Below are positions 18,002-27,729 of a stretch of DNA of 64,000 nt, in pieces. This stretch comes from JAAFIP01 sp963775085 (GTDB taxonomy: Bacteria > Pseudomonadota > Gammaproteobacteria > Burkholderiales > Burkholderiaceae_C): assembly GCA_963775085.1 (NCBI GenBank), contig CAVZHO010000003.1, positions 62,001 to 126,000 of the forward strand. The letters are read 5' to 3'. The notes beneath the pieces were generated by a model, which was not told where the DNA came from, did no database searches, and saw only the letters and a program-made list of their open reading frames with translations. The number at the start of each line of letters is the position of its first letter. Positions within the stretch are counted from its first letter, which is position 1. The translations under genes and the position numbers were made by a program.

Positions 18002-21000
18002 ATGAAATCTTTACTCGACCTGTTCAAGCAATTTACGCCCGATGAGCATTTTGATGCCATCCGAATCGGCATTGCTTCTCCCGAAAAAATCCGCTCATGG
18101 TCTTTTGGCGAAGTCAAAAAACCTGAAACGATCAACTACCGTACCTTCAAGCCTGAGCGTGACGGTCTCTTTTGCGCCAAAATCTTTGGCCCCATCAAAG
18201 ACTATGAGTGCCTTTGCGGTAAGTACAAGCGCCTCAAGCATCGCGGCGTGATCTGCGAAAAATGCGGCGTAGAAGTCACCCAAACCAAAGTGCGCCGCGA
18301 GCGTATGGGCCACATCGACCTGGCTGCGCCCTGCGCACATATCTGGTTCCTCAAGTCCCTGCCATCGCGCTTGGGCCTGGTGCTGGACATGACGCTGCGC
18401 GACATTGAGCGCGTGCTGTACTTTGAAGCCTATGTAGTCACCGATCCTGGCATGACCCCGCTTAAAAAATTCAGCATCATGTCGGAAGACGACTTTGATG
18501 CCAAAGAAAAAGAGTACGGCGACGAATTCCAGGCCAAAATGGGTGCCGAAGGCGTGCAACAACTTCTGGCAGGCATGGATCTGGATGCTGAGATCGAGAA
18601 GCTGCGCAACGACTTGACGGGCTCTGAGGTCAAGATCAAGAAGAATGCCAAACGCCTGAAAGTCATCGAAGCGTTCAAAAAATCGGGCATGAAGCCCGAG
18701 TGGATGGTGATGGAAGTACTGCCCGTGCTGCCACCTGATCTGCGACCTCTCGTGCCGCTGGACGGTGGTCGTTTTGCCACCTCTGATTTGAACGATCTGT
18801 ACCGCCGCGTGATCAACCGCAACAGCCGCCTGCGCCGTTTGCTCGAACTCAAGGCGCCAGAAATCATTGCCCGAAACGAAAAGCGCATGCTACAAGAAGC
18901 CGTGGACAGTCTGCTGGACAACGGTCGCCGTGGCAAGGCCATGACGGGCGCTAACAAGCGCACGCTCAAGTCGCTGGCCGATATGATCAAAGGCAAGGGT
19001 GGTCGTTTCCGCCAGAACTTGCTGGGCAAGCGCGTGGACTACTCTGGTCGTTCCGTGATTGTGGTGGGCCCCACGCTCAAACTGCACCAGTGCGGTTTGC
19101 CCAAGCTGATGGCACTCGAATTGTTCAAGCCTTTCATCTTCTCGCGCCTGGAAGCGATGGGGATTGCGACGACCATCAAGGCCGCCAAGAAAGAGGTCGA
19201 ATCCGGCACGCCCGTGGTGTGGGACATTTTGGAAGAAGTGATCAAAGAGCACCCCGTGCTTTTGAACCGTGCGCCTACCCTGCACCGTTTGGGCATCCAG
19301 GCGTTTGAGCCCATCCTGATCGAAGGTAAAGCCATTCAACTGCACCCATTGGTGTGCTCCGCCTTTAACGCCGACTTTGACGGCGATCAGATGGCTGTGC
19401 ACATTCCCCTCAGTGTGGAGGCGCAGATGGAGTGCCGCGCACTCATGCTGGCATCGAACAATATTTTATTCCCTGCCTCTGGCGAGCCCTCCATTGTGCC
19501 TTCGCAAGACGTGGTGCTGGGCTTGTACTACACCACCCGTGAGCGCATCAACGGTAAAGGCGAAGGCTTGATCTTCTCTGACATCGGTGAAGTGCTGCGC
19601 GCTTTGGATGCCAAGCAAGTTGAGCTGACTGCCAAGATCAGCGTGCGCATTACCGAATACACCAAAAACAAGGAGACGGGTGAATTCATTGCGTCTACCA
19701 AATTGGTCAATACGACGGTTGGCCGTGCTTTGTTGTCTGAAATTTTGCCTAAAGGCTTGCCATTTGCCAACATCAACAAGTCGCTGAAGAAGAAAGAAAT
19801 TTCTAAACTCATCAACGTTTCTTTCCGCAAGTGCGGACTCAAAGAGACCGTGGTGTTTGCCGACAAGTTGCTGCAAAGCGGATTCCGACTGGCAACACAG
19901 GCAGGTATTTCGATTGCCATTGACGACATGCTGGTGCCGCAGGAGAAGCATGCCATTATCGAACGTGCTGCAAAAGAAGTGAAAGAGATTGCCACGCAGT
20001 ACTCCTCCGGTTTGGTGACCGCTGGCGAGCGCTACAACAAAGTAGTGGACATCTGGGGCAAAGCGGGCGATGAAGTGTCCAAGGTCATGATGGCCCAACT
20101 CTCCAAAGAGATGACCACGGATCGCCACGGCAAACAGGTCGAGCAGGAGTCGTTCAATTCAATCTACATGATGGCCGACTCGGGTGCACGAGGCTCGGCT
20201 GCGCAAATTCGCCAGGTAGCCGGTATGCGCGGTTTGATGGCCAAGCCAGACGGTTCGATTATTGAAACGCCCATTACGGCTAACTTCCGTGAAGGCCTGA
20301 ACGTGTTGGAGTACTTCATCTCCACCCACGGCGCGCGCAAAGGCTTGGCCGATACGGCGTTGAAAACGGCCAACTCCGGCTACTTGACGCGTCGTTTGTG
20401 CGATGTGGTGCACGACCTGGTGATTACCCAGGATGATTGCGGCACCAGTGACGGCTCGGTCATGCGCGCTATTGTTGAAGGTGGTGATGTGATCGAATCG
20501 CTGCGCGACCGTATTTTGGGACGTACCGCAGTGGAGGATGTTCTGCATCCTGAAAACAGCGCTGTACTTGCCAAGGCTGGCGTGATGCTGGACGAGGATG
20601 TAATCGACGAACTCGAAGCGGCAGGTGTGGACGAAGTGAAGGTGCGCACTGCCCTGACCTGCGAAACCCGATTTGGCTTGTGTGCTAAGTGCTATGGCCG
20701 CGACCTGGGTCGTGGTGGTTTGATCAACAATGGTGAGGCAGTCGGTATCATTGCAGCACAGTCCATTGGTGAACCTGGTACCCAGCTGACCATGCGCACC
20801 TTCCACATCGGTGGTGCCGCATCACGTGCTTCGATTGCTTCCAGCGTAGAAGCCAAGAGTAACGGAGTGATTGGCTTTAACGCCACCATGCGTTATGTGA
20901 CCAACAGTAAAAAGGAGCCTGTGGTGATTGCGCGTTCGGGCGAGATCATCATTACCGACGACAATGGGCGCGAACGCGAGCGCCACAAGGTGCCTTATGG

Positions 21001-22216
21001 TGCAGTGCTGACGGTGAAAGCGGACCAGCAAGTAAAAGCAGGTGCTATTTTGGCCAACTGGGATCCGCTGACCCGCCCTATCATCACCGAATTTGCCGGT
21101 AAAGCAAAATTTGAGAATGTGGAAGAGGGTCTCACGGTAGCCAAGCAAGTGGACGATGTCACTGGTTTGTCGACGCTGGTCGTGATTGACCCCAAGCGTC
21201 GTGGTGCAACCAAGGTGGTACGCCCTCAGGTTAAATTGATAGACGCCAGCGGCAACGAAGTCAAGATTCCAGGTACAGACCACTCAGTGACGATTGGCTT
21301 CCAGGTGGGCGCATTGATCCAGGTGCGCGACGGCATGGACGTAGGCCCGGGCGAAGTGTTGGCACGTATTCCGGTCGAAGGCCAGAAGACGCGTGACATT
21401 ACCGGTGGTTTGCCCCGCGTAGCCGAGCTGTTCGAAGCCCGCTCGCCTAAAGACAAGGGCATGCTGGCAGAAATTACGGGTACTGTGTCCTTCGGTAAGG
21501 AAACCAAAGGCAAGGTACGCTTGCAGATCACCGATCACGACGGCAAGGTCTGGGATGAGCTGATTCCCAAAGAAAAGAACATCCTGGTGCACGAAGGCCA
21601 GGTGGTCAACAAAGGTGAGTCCGTAGTTGACGGCCCCGCCGACCCACAAGACATTTTGCGTCTGCTGGGCGTGGAAGAACTGGCACGCTACGTGGTGGAT
21701 GAAGTGCAGGACGTGTACCGCTTGCAAGGCGTAAAGATCAATGACAAACACATTGAGGTCATCGTGCGCCAGATGCTGCGCCGTGTCGTCGTGGAAAATG
21801 CCGGTGATTCCAGTTACATCAATGGCGAGCAGGTAGAGCGCTCGGAGATGCTGGATGTCAATGATGCGCTGCGCGCAGCCGGCAAGATACCGGTGACGTT
21901 TACCAACCTGTTGCTGGGGATTACCAAGGCGTCGTTGTCGACCGACAGTTTTATTTCTGCGGCATCGTTCCAGGAGACTACCCGCGTGCTCACAGAGGCT
22001 GCCATTATGGGCAAACGTGACACCCTGCGTGGTTTGAAGGAAAACGTGATTGTGGGTCGCCTCATTCCGGCGGGCACAGGCATGGCTTTCCACAAAGCCC
22101 GTAAAGCCAAAGAAACCATGGATGAAGTCGAGCGCCGTGCTATTGCTGATGCCGAAGCCGCAGAGTTGGCGGGTGATGGACAACAAGCTACTGTAGCAAA
22201 TGAATCGGCTGCATGA
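18002..22216 (+). CDS. rpoC: DNA-directed RNA polymerase subunit beta'
   Basis: 1404 aa, standard for the group. The N-terminal zinc ribbon is CLCGKYKRLKHRGVICEKCG (about residues 70-89). The catalytic magnesium-binding NADFDGDQMAVH is at about residues 457-468. The second zinc site is CETRFGLCAKCYG near residue 886. It starts 21 bp after rpoB with AGAAGGG upstream. The str operon (rpsL-rpsG-fusA) does not follow; instead a strong terminator closes the unit. Confidence 0.98.
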   Translation: MKSLLDLFKQFTPDEHFDAIRIGIASPEKIRSWSFGEVKKPETINYRTFKPERDGLFCAKIFGPIKDYECLCGKYKRLKHRGVICEKCGVEVTQTKVRRERMGHIDLAAPCAHIWFLKSLPSRLGLVLDMTLRDIERVLYFEAYVVTDPGMTPLKKFSIMSEDDFDAKEKEYGDEFQAKMGAEGVQQLLAGMDLDAEIEKLRNDLTGSEVKIKKNAKRLKVIEAFKKSGMKPEWMVMEVLPVLPPDLRPLVPLDGGRFATSDLNDLYRRVINRNSRLRRLLELKAPEIIARNEKRMLQEAVDSLLDNGRRGKAMTGANKRTLKSLADMIKGKGGRFRQNLLGKRVDYSGRSVIVVGPTLKLHQCGLPKLMALELFKPFIFSRLEAMGIATTIKAAKKEVESGTPVVWDILEEVIKEHPVLLNRAPTLHRLGIQAFEPILIEGKAIQLHPLVCSAFNADFDGDQMAVHIPLSVEAQMECRALMLASNNILFPASGEPSIVPSQDVVLGLYYTTRERINGKGEGLIFSDIGEVLRALDAKQVELTAKISVRITEYTKNKETGEFIASTKLVNTTVGRALLSEILPKGLPFANINKSLKKKEISKLINVSFRKCGLKETVVFADKLLQSGFRLATQAGISIAIDDMLVPQEKHAIIERAAKEVKEIATQYSSGLVTAGERYNKVVDIWGKAGDEVSKVMMAQLSKEMTTDRHGKQVEQESFNSIYMMADSGARGSAAQIRQVAGMRGLMAKPDGSIIETPITANFREGLNVLEYFISTHGARKGLADTALKTANSGYLTRRLCDVVHDLVITQDDCGTSDGSVMRAIVEGGDVIESLRDRILGRTAVEDVLHPENSAVLAKAGVMLDEDVIDELEAAGVDEVKVRTALTCETRFGLCAKCYGRDLGRGGLINNGEAVGIIAAQSIGEPGTQLTMRTFHIGGAASRASIASSVEAKSNGVIGFNATMRYVTNSKKEPVVIARSGEIIITDDNGRERERHKVPYGAVLTVKADQQVKAGAILANWDPLTRPIITEFAGKAKFENVEEGLTVAKQVDDVTGLSTLVVIDPKRRGATKVVRPQVKLIDASGNEVKIPGTDHSVTIGFQVGALIQVRDGMDVGPGEVLARIPVEGQKTRDITGGLPRVAELFEARSPKDKGMLAEITGTVSFGKETKGKVRLQITDHDGKVWDELIPKEKNILVHEGQVVNKGESVVDGPADPQDILRLLGVEELARYVVDEVQDVYRLQGVKINDKHIEVIVRQMLRRVVVENAGDSSYINGEQVERSEMLDVNDALRAAGKIPVTFTNLLLGITKASLSTDSFISAASFQETTRVLTEAAIMGKRDTLRGLKENVIVGRLIPAGTGMAFHKARKAKETMDEVERRAIADAEAAELAGDGQQATVANESAA

Positions 22217-22287
22217 TGCATGACCTGCTCGGAGTTTTTAAGACACAAGTCTGACAAACTCAGCTGTAGCATGGGGTAATCCATCCG

Positions 22288-22322
22288 TAGCGCCCTGTTA
22301 AATGCAGGGCGCTATTTTTTTT
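22288..22322 (+). terminator. Rho-independent terminator of the rpoBC operon
   Basis: TAGCGCCCTG / CAGGGCGCTA is a perfect 10-bp GC-rich stem with a 7-nt loop followed by eight T. Its T-run merges directly into dispersed-repeat copy C. Confidence 0.93.
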
Positions 22323-22365
22323 GGTAGCTGCTTACGTCCGGTATGCGTGGACTACAAGCCGATTT
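22323..22365 (+). repeat. Dispersed palindromic repeat, copy C
   Basis: GGTAGCTGCTTACGTCC followed after eight bases by TGGACTACAAGCC and an AT-rich tail. It begins within the T-run of the rpoC terminator, so terminator and repeat are fused. Confidence 0.65.
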
Positions 22366-22464
22366 CATTGTGAATTACAGCGATCCAGACGGCATACCTT
22401 GCTGGGTGCACGCGTTTGGCCAAGACATTTAAAAGGTGTCACGGGTTATCATCAAGTATTGGTT

Positions 22465-23052
22465 ATGACTGCCATGAACTTGCTCTCTACATCAACTGCT
22501 TGTTGGGCCGTCGCTGCGGTCATCCTGTTTTGGACCTTGGGGGCCTATAACCGCCTGATGCGATTGCGTGCTGACATGGTGCGCAAATTCCATTTACTGG
22601 CACTGCAATGGCAAAATCATGCCCAGGCAGTCCGGCAGGAGTTGACCTATATGTCGCATGCGCCTGAGTCAGATGCGGAGTGGGTCAATCTGCACGACGA
22701 TGTAACTCACTGGCGCCCATTGGCACTGGCCACCCGGCAGTTTCAGCTTTGTATTGCCAGATTATTGGACAATCCGCAGGCAATGCCGGTTAGCGAAGAT
22801 ATGGCTTCACTGCGTTTGGCACATGAGGTCATGGATGATGCCTGGGCGCGATTAAAAAACACCCATGAAGACTTGGCGGGTGGTGCGGTGCCCCAGCGCG
22901 TGGCGCAACTTTGGCAGCAGCAAGATGTGTTGGGTGACGTAAAAAGACAGGACTACAACCGCTGCACGAACGCCTACAACTATGCCATTACCCAGTTTCC
23001 AGCGGCAGTCTTGGCCTGGGTTTTTTCCTTTCAGGCGGGACAGTCAATTTAG
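22465..23052 (+). CDS. LemA-like membrane-anchored protein
   Basis: 195 aa from the ATG at 22465 (a second ATG at 22474 is equally possible; no strong ribosome site favours either). One N-terminal hydrophobic helix (residues about 9-28) is followed by LGAYNRLMRLRADMV, which resembles the YNxLvxlR start of LemA proteins, and then a mostly helical body with a late NAYNYAITQFPAAVLA segment, also LemA-like. Function of the family is poorly known. It stands alone 81 bp upstream of rsmB. The open frame extends upstream into the repeat, but that part is not coding-like. Confidence 0.65.
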   Translation: MTAMNLLSTSTACWAVAAVILFWTLGAYNRLMRLRADMVRKFHLLALQWQNHAQAVRQELTYMSHAPESDAEWVNLHDDVTHWRPLALATRQFQLCIARLLDNPQAMPVSEDMASLRLAHEVMDDAWARLKNTHEDLAGGAVPQRVAQLWQQQDVLGDVKRQDYNRCTNAYNYAITQFPAAVLAWVFSFQAGQSI

Positions 23053-23133
23053 ACATGGTATGGTCAGCAGTTGGACTTGAAAATTGCAACCATATGAAGT
23101 GCGGCATCGTACTGCCCTCACTAGAATATTTGA

Positions 23134-24654
23134 ATGTCTGACACTACCATGGCACTGCCGGGCGACTCTACTACTTCCCATCCGACGCGATTGCGTGACG
23201 CTGGTGCTCGATTTGAAGCTCCAGTAGCCCCTCCTGGTAGCGTAGCATTGTGGCAGCAACTCAACGCTACAGCGGCTGTTTTGATAGCAGTTCGCAAAGG
23301 TAAGTCGTGGACCTCCGCCCAGTTGAATGTCGAAGTCACACTGAGGCCTGGGGTTCAGGCGCTTTCGTTTGCAGTCTTGCGCCAATTTGGTACCGCGTTG
23401 GCGCTACGCACTCTGTTGGCAGCACGCGCCCCAAGTGTGGCGGTCGATGCCCTTCTGTGTACGGTGCTTGCACTGTCGCTGGAGACCGACAATGAAGTCG
23501 ACGCTACGGTCAATGGATCCTATGGCAGTGCGGGTATCAGGTATGCAGTGCATACCTTGGTGAGTCAAGCAGTCGAAGCAGCCAAACGCAACCCTGCTAC
23601 CAAAGCGCAGGCCAACTTTATCAATGCGTGTTTGCGGCGGTTTTTGCGCGAGCGTGTAGTCTTGCTGGCGCAGGCCATGCGTCAACCACAAGCCCGATGG
23701 AACCACCCCCCATGGTGGATACAGCGTCTGCAAAACGAGTATCCGCACCAATGGCAGGCCGTGTTGCGGGCCAATGCGTTTGCCGCTCCTTTAACACTGC
23801 GCGTCAATACGCAAAAGACAAATCGAGTCCAGTACCTACAGGAGCTTGAAACCCTCAATCTCACAGCGCACGACGTGGCGCTATCGGGTTTGCAACTTAG
23901 CCAGAGTACTTATGTACCGGGTTTGCCGGGTTATGCGCAAGGCTGGTTTTCAATCCAGGATGCTGCAGCGCAGTTGGCCGCGCCATTGTTACTCGATGCA
24001 GTTTCATTGGATCCAAAGTCGACAGACTCAAACGATAACAAGGAACAGCGTGGGCATCATCGTCTACGGGTACTTGATGCATGCGCTGCGCCGGGCGGAA
24101 AAACTGCCCATCTACTGGAGTATGCCGCGCTCAAAGGGCTTCAAATAGACGTGCTGGCGGTTGACATCGATGAAGCGCGTTGTCAGCGCATTCAAGACAA
24201 CTTGCTGCGTTTGCAGCTCAGTGCCCATGTGCAGGTGGCAGATGCTGCCCATCCACAGGGTTGGTGGGACGGCAAACCATTTGATGCTATTTTGCTGGAT
24301 GCTCCGTGTACGGCTTCTGGGATTGTGAGGCGACACCCAGACATCCGCTGGTTACGTCGCGCAGCAGACGTGGACCAATTGGCTGCGCAGCAAGAAACCT
24401 TGCTCCAGGCACTATGGCCACTACTCAAACCCGGTGCACCGTTGCTATATTGCACCTGCTCGGTTTTCAAGGCCGAAGGACAAGATCAGATACAAACGTT
24501 TCTTGCACACAACACCGACGCAGTTTTACTGCCATCACCGGGGCATTTATTACCCCAAAGCACGCCGCAGCTACAAGGCTTGCGGGACAATCATTTGGGT
24601 GGACACGACGGTTTTTTCTACGCATTATTGCAAAAATTCTCCCCGCTGGCTTAG
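23134..24654 (+). CDS. rsmB: 16S rRNA (cytosine(967)-C(5))-methyltransferase RsmB
   Basis: 506 aa, somewhat longer than the 430-450 usual. An extra N-terminal part of about 35 residues precedes the NusB-like RNA-binding domain. The methyltransferase domain carries the SAM motif DACAAPGGK (residues 315-323), motif IV DAPC (Cys392) and motif VI YCTCS, with the nucleophilic Cys442. Neighbours rsmB-DUF4390-ntrY-ntrX are the order common in Burkholderiales. Confidence 0.93.
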   Translation: MSDTTMALPGDSTTSHPTRLRDAGARFEAPVAPPGSVALWQQLNATAAVLIAVRKGKSWTSAQLNVEVTLRPGVQALSFAVLRQFGTALALRTLLAARAPSVAVDALLCTVLALSLETDNEVDATVNGSYGSAGIRYAVHTLVSQAVEAAKRNPATKAQANFINACLRRFLRERVVLLAQAMRQPQARWNHPPWWIQRLQNEYPHQWQAVLRANAFAAPLTLRVNTQKTNRVQYLQELETLNLTAHDVALSGLQLSQSTYVPGLPGYAQGWFSIQDAAAQLAAPLLLDAVSLDPKSTDSNDNKEQRGHHRLRVLDACAAPGGKTAHLLEYAALKGLQIDVLAVDIDEARCQRIQDNLLRLQLSAHVQVADAAHPQGWWDGKPFDAILLDAPCTASGIVRRHPDIRWLRRAADVDQLAAQQETLLQALWPLLKPGAPLLYCTCSVFKAEGQDQIQTFLAHNTDAVLLPSPGHLLPQSTPQLQGLRDNHLGGHDGFFYALLQKFSPLA

Positions 24655-24661
24655 CGTTGGG

Positions 24662-25318
24662 TGGGGCGACTTAAACGCGCGCGTTGAGCGCACTGACTGG
24701 CAGTGGTGTTGGTGTTGGATACTGTGGGTTGCGATTTTTTTTGGAGCTGGGCTTTCCACTGCACATGCAGTGGATGCCCCGGCCACCGACGTCAGCAGCC
24801 TGCGGGTTGAACGTAAGGAAGATGGTCTGTATCTGAGTGCTGCACTGAACATCGAGTTACCCAGCGTAGTTGAAGATGCCCTGTACAAGGGCATCCCTAT
24901 GTCTTTTGTCAGCGAGGCCGATGTTTACCGTGACCGTTGGTATTGGTATGACAAACGCGTCGCAACGGCGACCCGCAGCGTCAGGCTGGCTTTCCAGCCC
25001 TTGACGCGTCGATGGCGCATCAGTGTTGCCAGTGGGACCATAGCAGCTCCAGCGACGGGGATTGCGTTGACGCAACACTTCGACAATTTGAATGATGCGT
25101 TTGCCGCAATACGCCGCATCGCGCGCTGGAAAATTGCGGATGCAAGTGATGTCAGCATTGATTCGCGGCATAACATTGATTACCGCTTCAGACTTGATTT
25201 ATCCCAGTTGCCGCGCCCTCTGCAAATCGGCGTATTGGGTCAAAATGAATGGACTATCAGCGTAGAACGCAATGTGCGACCTGAGATTGTCATTGAGCCT
25301 CGTTCGGACAGCCGATGA
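24662..25318 (+). CDS. DUF4390 domain protein; start codon unresolved
   Basis: The frame encodes a signal-like stretch (WCWILWVAIFFGAGLSTAHA) and then the DUF4390 domain (LRVERKEDGLYLSAALNIELPSVVEDALYKGIP ... WYWYDKRVATATRSVRLAFQPLTRRWR), a periplasmic family of unknown role found upstream of ntrY. No ATG, GTG or TTG exists in this frame between the end of rsmB and residue Met at 24892; the only start in frame is far inside rsmB (24434). A GTG at 24661 in the neighbouring frame would give MGRLKRA and join this frame if one base were removed from the CGCGCG run at 24675-24681, so a one-base insertion is suspected. Its TGA overlaps the ntrY-like ATG. Confidence 0.75.
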   Translation, partial: WGDLNARVERTDWQWCWCWILWVAIFFGAGLSTAHAVDAPATDVSSLRVERKEDGLYLSAALNIELPSVVEDALYKGIPMSFVSEADVYRDRWYWYDKRVATATRSVRLAFQPLTRRWRISVASGTIAAPATGIALTQHFDNLNDAFAAIRRIARWKIADASDVSIDSRHNIDYRFRLDLSQLPRPLQIGVLGQNEWTISVERNVRPEIVIEPRSDSR

Positions 25319-27651
25319 GCACCCAAGTCACAGGCCCTGAACTGGCGCGCACCAAGCGCAGCCTGCCGTGGGCTGTGGGAATTGGTGTCGCTGCCATGGC
25401 TGCTATGGCGCTGGTGCTGATGTTTTTACTCACCCAGGCCACCAATAACCAGGTGCTTTATGAGCAAAACTACGCCCGTTTGATGGTTATCAATACGGTA
25501 GTGGCCGTGCTGCTGCTGCTGGTGATCGGCTGGATCGCATGGCGATTGGTGTGGCGGTTGAGGCGAGGTAAATTTGGCAGTCGCCTCTTGATCAAGCTAG
25601 CGGCCATTTTTGCATTACTGGGCTTTCTGCCGGGGGTGTTGATTTATGTAGTGTCTTACCAGTTTGTCTCGCGCTCTATCGAGAGCTGGTTTGATGTGAA
25701 GGTTGAAGGTGCCCTGGATGCGGGTTTGAATTTGGGGCGCACTACGCTGGATACGCTATCCAACGACCTTCTGGCCAAATCCCGCGTAGCAGCAGATCAA
25801 CTCAGTGGCACCAGCGAAGCGGGAGCTGCTGTGGCTTTGGAGCGGCTGCGAGAGCAGTTGGCAGCCAATGATGTGGTGCTCTGGAGTGGTTCCGGTCAAG
25901 TCATTGCCAGTGCCGGCGATTCTCGATTCCGATTGCAACCCGAACGGCCCACTGCAGCCCAATTCAGGCAGGCCCGAAGCCAGCGTGTCATCACGCAAAT
26001 CGAAGGGCTGGAGGAGGGCAATGGCCCAGGGATGGCCAAAATACGCGCGCTGGCTTCGGTGGGCGCAAGTAGCATTGGGTTGCTGGTAGAGCCACGGTAT
26101 TTACAGATTGTGCAGGTGCTGCCCCCCTCATTGGTGATCAACGCTCTGGCAGTGCAAGATGCCTATAAGGAATACCAGGAACGCGCATTGGCACGCAGTG
26201 GTCTACGTAAAATGTATATCGGAACACTGACCTTGAGTCTGTTTCTTGCGGTATTTGGTGCGGTACTGTTGGCAGTGCTTTTAGGCAACCAAATTGTGCG
26301 CCCCTTGCTGGTCCTGGCCGACGGCGTGGCGCAGGTGGCTGCGGGCGATTTGCGACCCAAGGCGGCGCTGCAAACCCGTGACGAGCTGGGCGGATTGACA
26401 CGTTCGTTTGCAGATATGACGCAGCAACTTTTTGATGCGCGCAGCCAAGTGCAACGCAGCATGGAACAGCTGGATGCCTCCCGTGCCAATGTGCAAACCA
26501 TCTTGGACAACCTCACAGCCGGGGTGATCGTGCTCGATGCACAAGGCCGCATCGTGTCGTGTAACCCCGGCGCAACGCGGGTACTGCGAACACCTTTGGC
26601 CGCCTATGTGGGGACACCGCTGCTGCACGTGCCTGGTTTGGAGGTGTTCTCCCAAGGCGTGGCAGAGCAGTTTGATACGTTTCTGAATGAACGTACCTCG
26701 CATGATGTGGGGCATTGGCAGCACTCCTTTGAGTTGGCCTACCAAAACAATGCGTCTGCGCTGGCTGATCAAAAGGCACCTGGCCTTGCGGATACCATCA
26801 GTATTATTGCCCGTGGAGCCGAGCTGCCCCAGTCACAACGATTGCTGGTGTTTGACGATATTTCTGAAGTGGTATCGGCACAGCGTGCACAGGCTTGGGC
26901 AGAGGTGGCCAGACGCTTGGCCCATGAAATCAAGAATCCGCTCACACCCATCCAGCTATCGGCTGAGCGACTGGAAATGAAGTTGCAAGGTAAGTTAACC
27001 GAGCCTGACCAGTCGGTACTTTCCAAGTCCGTCAAAACCATCGTCGATCAGGTGGACGCCTTGAAACGACTGGTCAATGAGTTCAGAGATTACGCGCGTC
27101 TTCCCAGCGCAGACCTCAAACCCCTGGATTTGAACAGCCTGATTACCGATGTACTGCAACTGTACCCAGACACTGCACAGGTGCCCATTTCCAGCGCCCT
27201 GTCAGGGGCTTGCCCGATGGTATTGGGTGATGCCCAGCAGCTGCGTCAAGTCATCCATAACCTGCTTCAGAATGCACAGGATGCCACTATTGCCCGGCTA
27301 CAGGGTGTCGATGCTGACAGCCCAACGCCCCGTCCGGAGGTCAGCATTACAACGCAATACAACCCTGACACCCGCAGGGTGCGGATGACCGTGTGCGATA
27401 GTGGCGCTGGGTTTGCGCCGCATATTTTGCAGCGCGCCTTTGAACCCTATGTCACCACCAAAGCGCGAGGGACCGGCCTGGGCTTGGCTGTCGTGAAAAA
27501 AATCGCTGATGAACATGGTGCACGGATTGATTTGTCCAACCGCTATGCCAGTATCACGCAGGGTCAAGCGGACACCACGGACGATCCCCAGGAAAACGCC
27601 AGCAAAATCATCTTGGGAGCGCAGGTAATAATGTCATTTGCTGTGGTTTAA
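25315..27651 (+). CDS. ntrY: NtrY-like sensor histidine kinase
   Basis: 778 aa inner-membrane kinase. Three hydrophobic spans in the first 115 residues, a periplasmic/sensor region, a further span near residues 305-330, then HAMP, PAS (about 395-500) and kinase domains. The H-box is RRLAHEIKNPLTPIQLSAERL with the phospho-His near residue 537; the N-box HNLLQNAQDA and ATP lid GTGLGLAVVKKIADEHG follow. It overlaps the DUF4390 stop by 4 bp and is followed 78 bp later by its ntrX-like partner. NtrY senses nitrogen or redox state in relatives; the signal here is unknown. Confidence 0.9.
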   Translation: MSTQVTGPELARTKRSLPWAVGIGVAAMAAMALVLMFLLTQATNNQVLYEQNYARLMVINTVVAVLLLLVIGWIAWRLVWRLRRGKFGSRLLIKLAAIFALLGFLPGVLIYVVSYQFVSRSIESWFDVKVEGALDAGLNLGRTTLDTLSNDLLAKSRVAADQLSGTSEAGAAVALERLREQLAANDVVLWSGSGQVIASAGDSRFRLQPERPTAAQFRQARSQRVITQIEGLEEGNGPGMAKIRALASVGASSIGLLVEPRYLQIVQVLPPSLVINALAVQDAYKEYQERALARSGLRKMYIGTLTLSLFLAVFGAVLLAVLLGNQIVRPLLVLADGVAQVAAGDLRPKAALQTRDELGGLTRSFADMTQQLFDARSQVQRSMEQLDASRANVQTILDNLTAGVIVLDAQGRIVSCNPGATRVLRTPLAAYVGTPLLHVPGLEVFSQGVAEQFDTFLNERTSHDVGHWQHSFELAYQNNASALADQKAPGLADTISIIARGAELPQSQRLLVFDDISEVVSAQRAQAWAEVARRLAHEIKNPLTPIQLSAERLEMKLQGKLTEPDQSVLSKSVKTIVDQVDALKRLVNEFRDYARLPSADLKPLDLNSLITDVLQLYPDTAQVPISSALSGACPMVLGDAQQLRQVIHNLLQNAQDATIARLQGVDADSPTPRPEVSITTQYNPDTRRVRMTVCDSGAGFAPHILQRAFEPYVTTKARGTGLGLAVVKKIADEHGARIDLSNRYASITQGQADTTDDPQENASKIILGAQVIMSFAVV

Positions 27652-27729
27652 TACTAACAGTCGCAATTAAGCAACAATTGCGATAACGGTTTTCGCAAAA
27701 CCCACCAATAGACGCAAGTCAAAGGCAGT

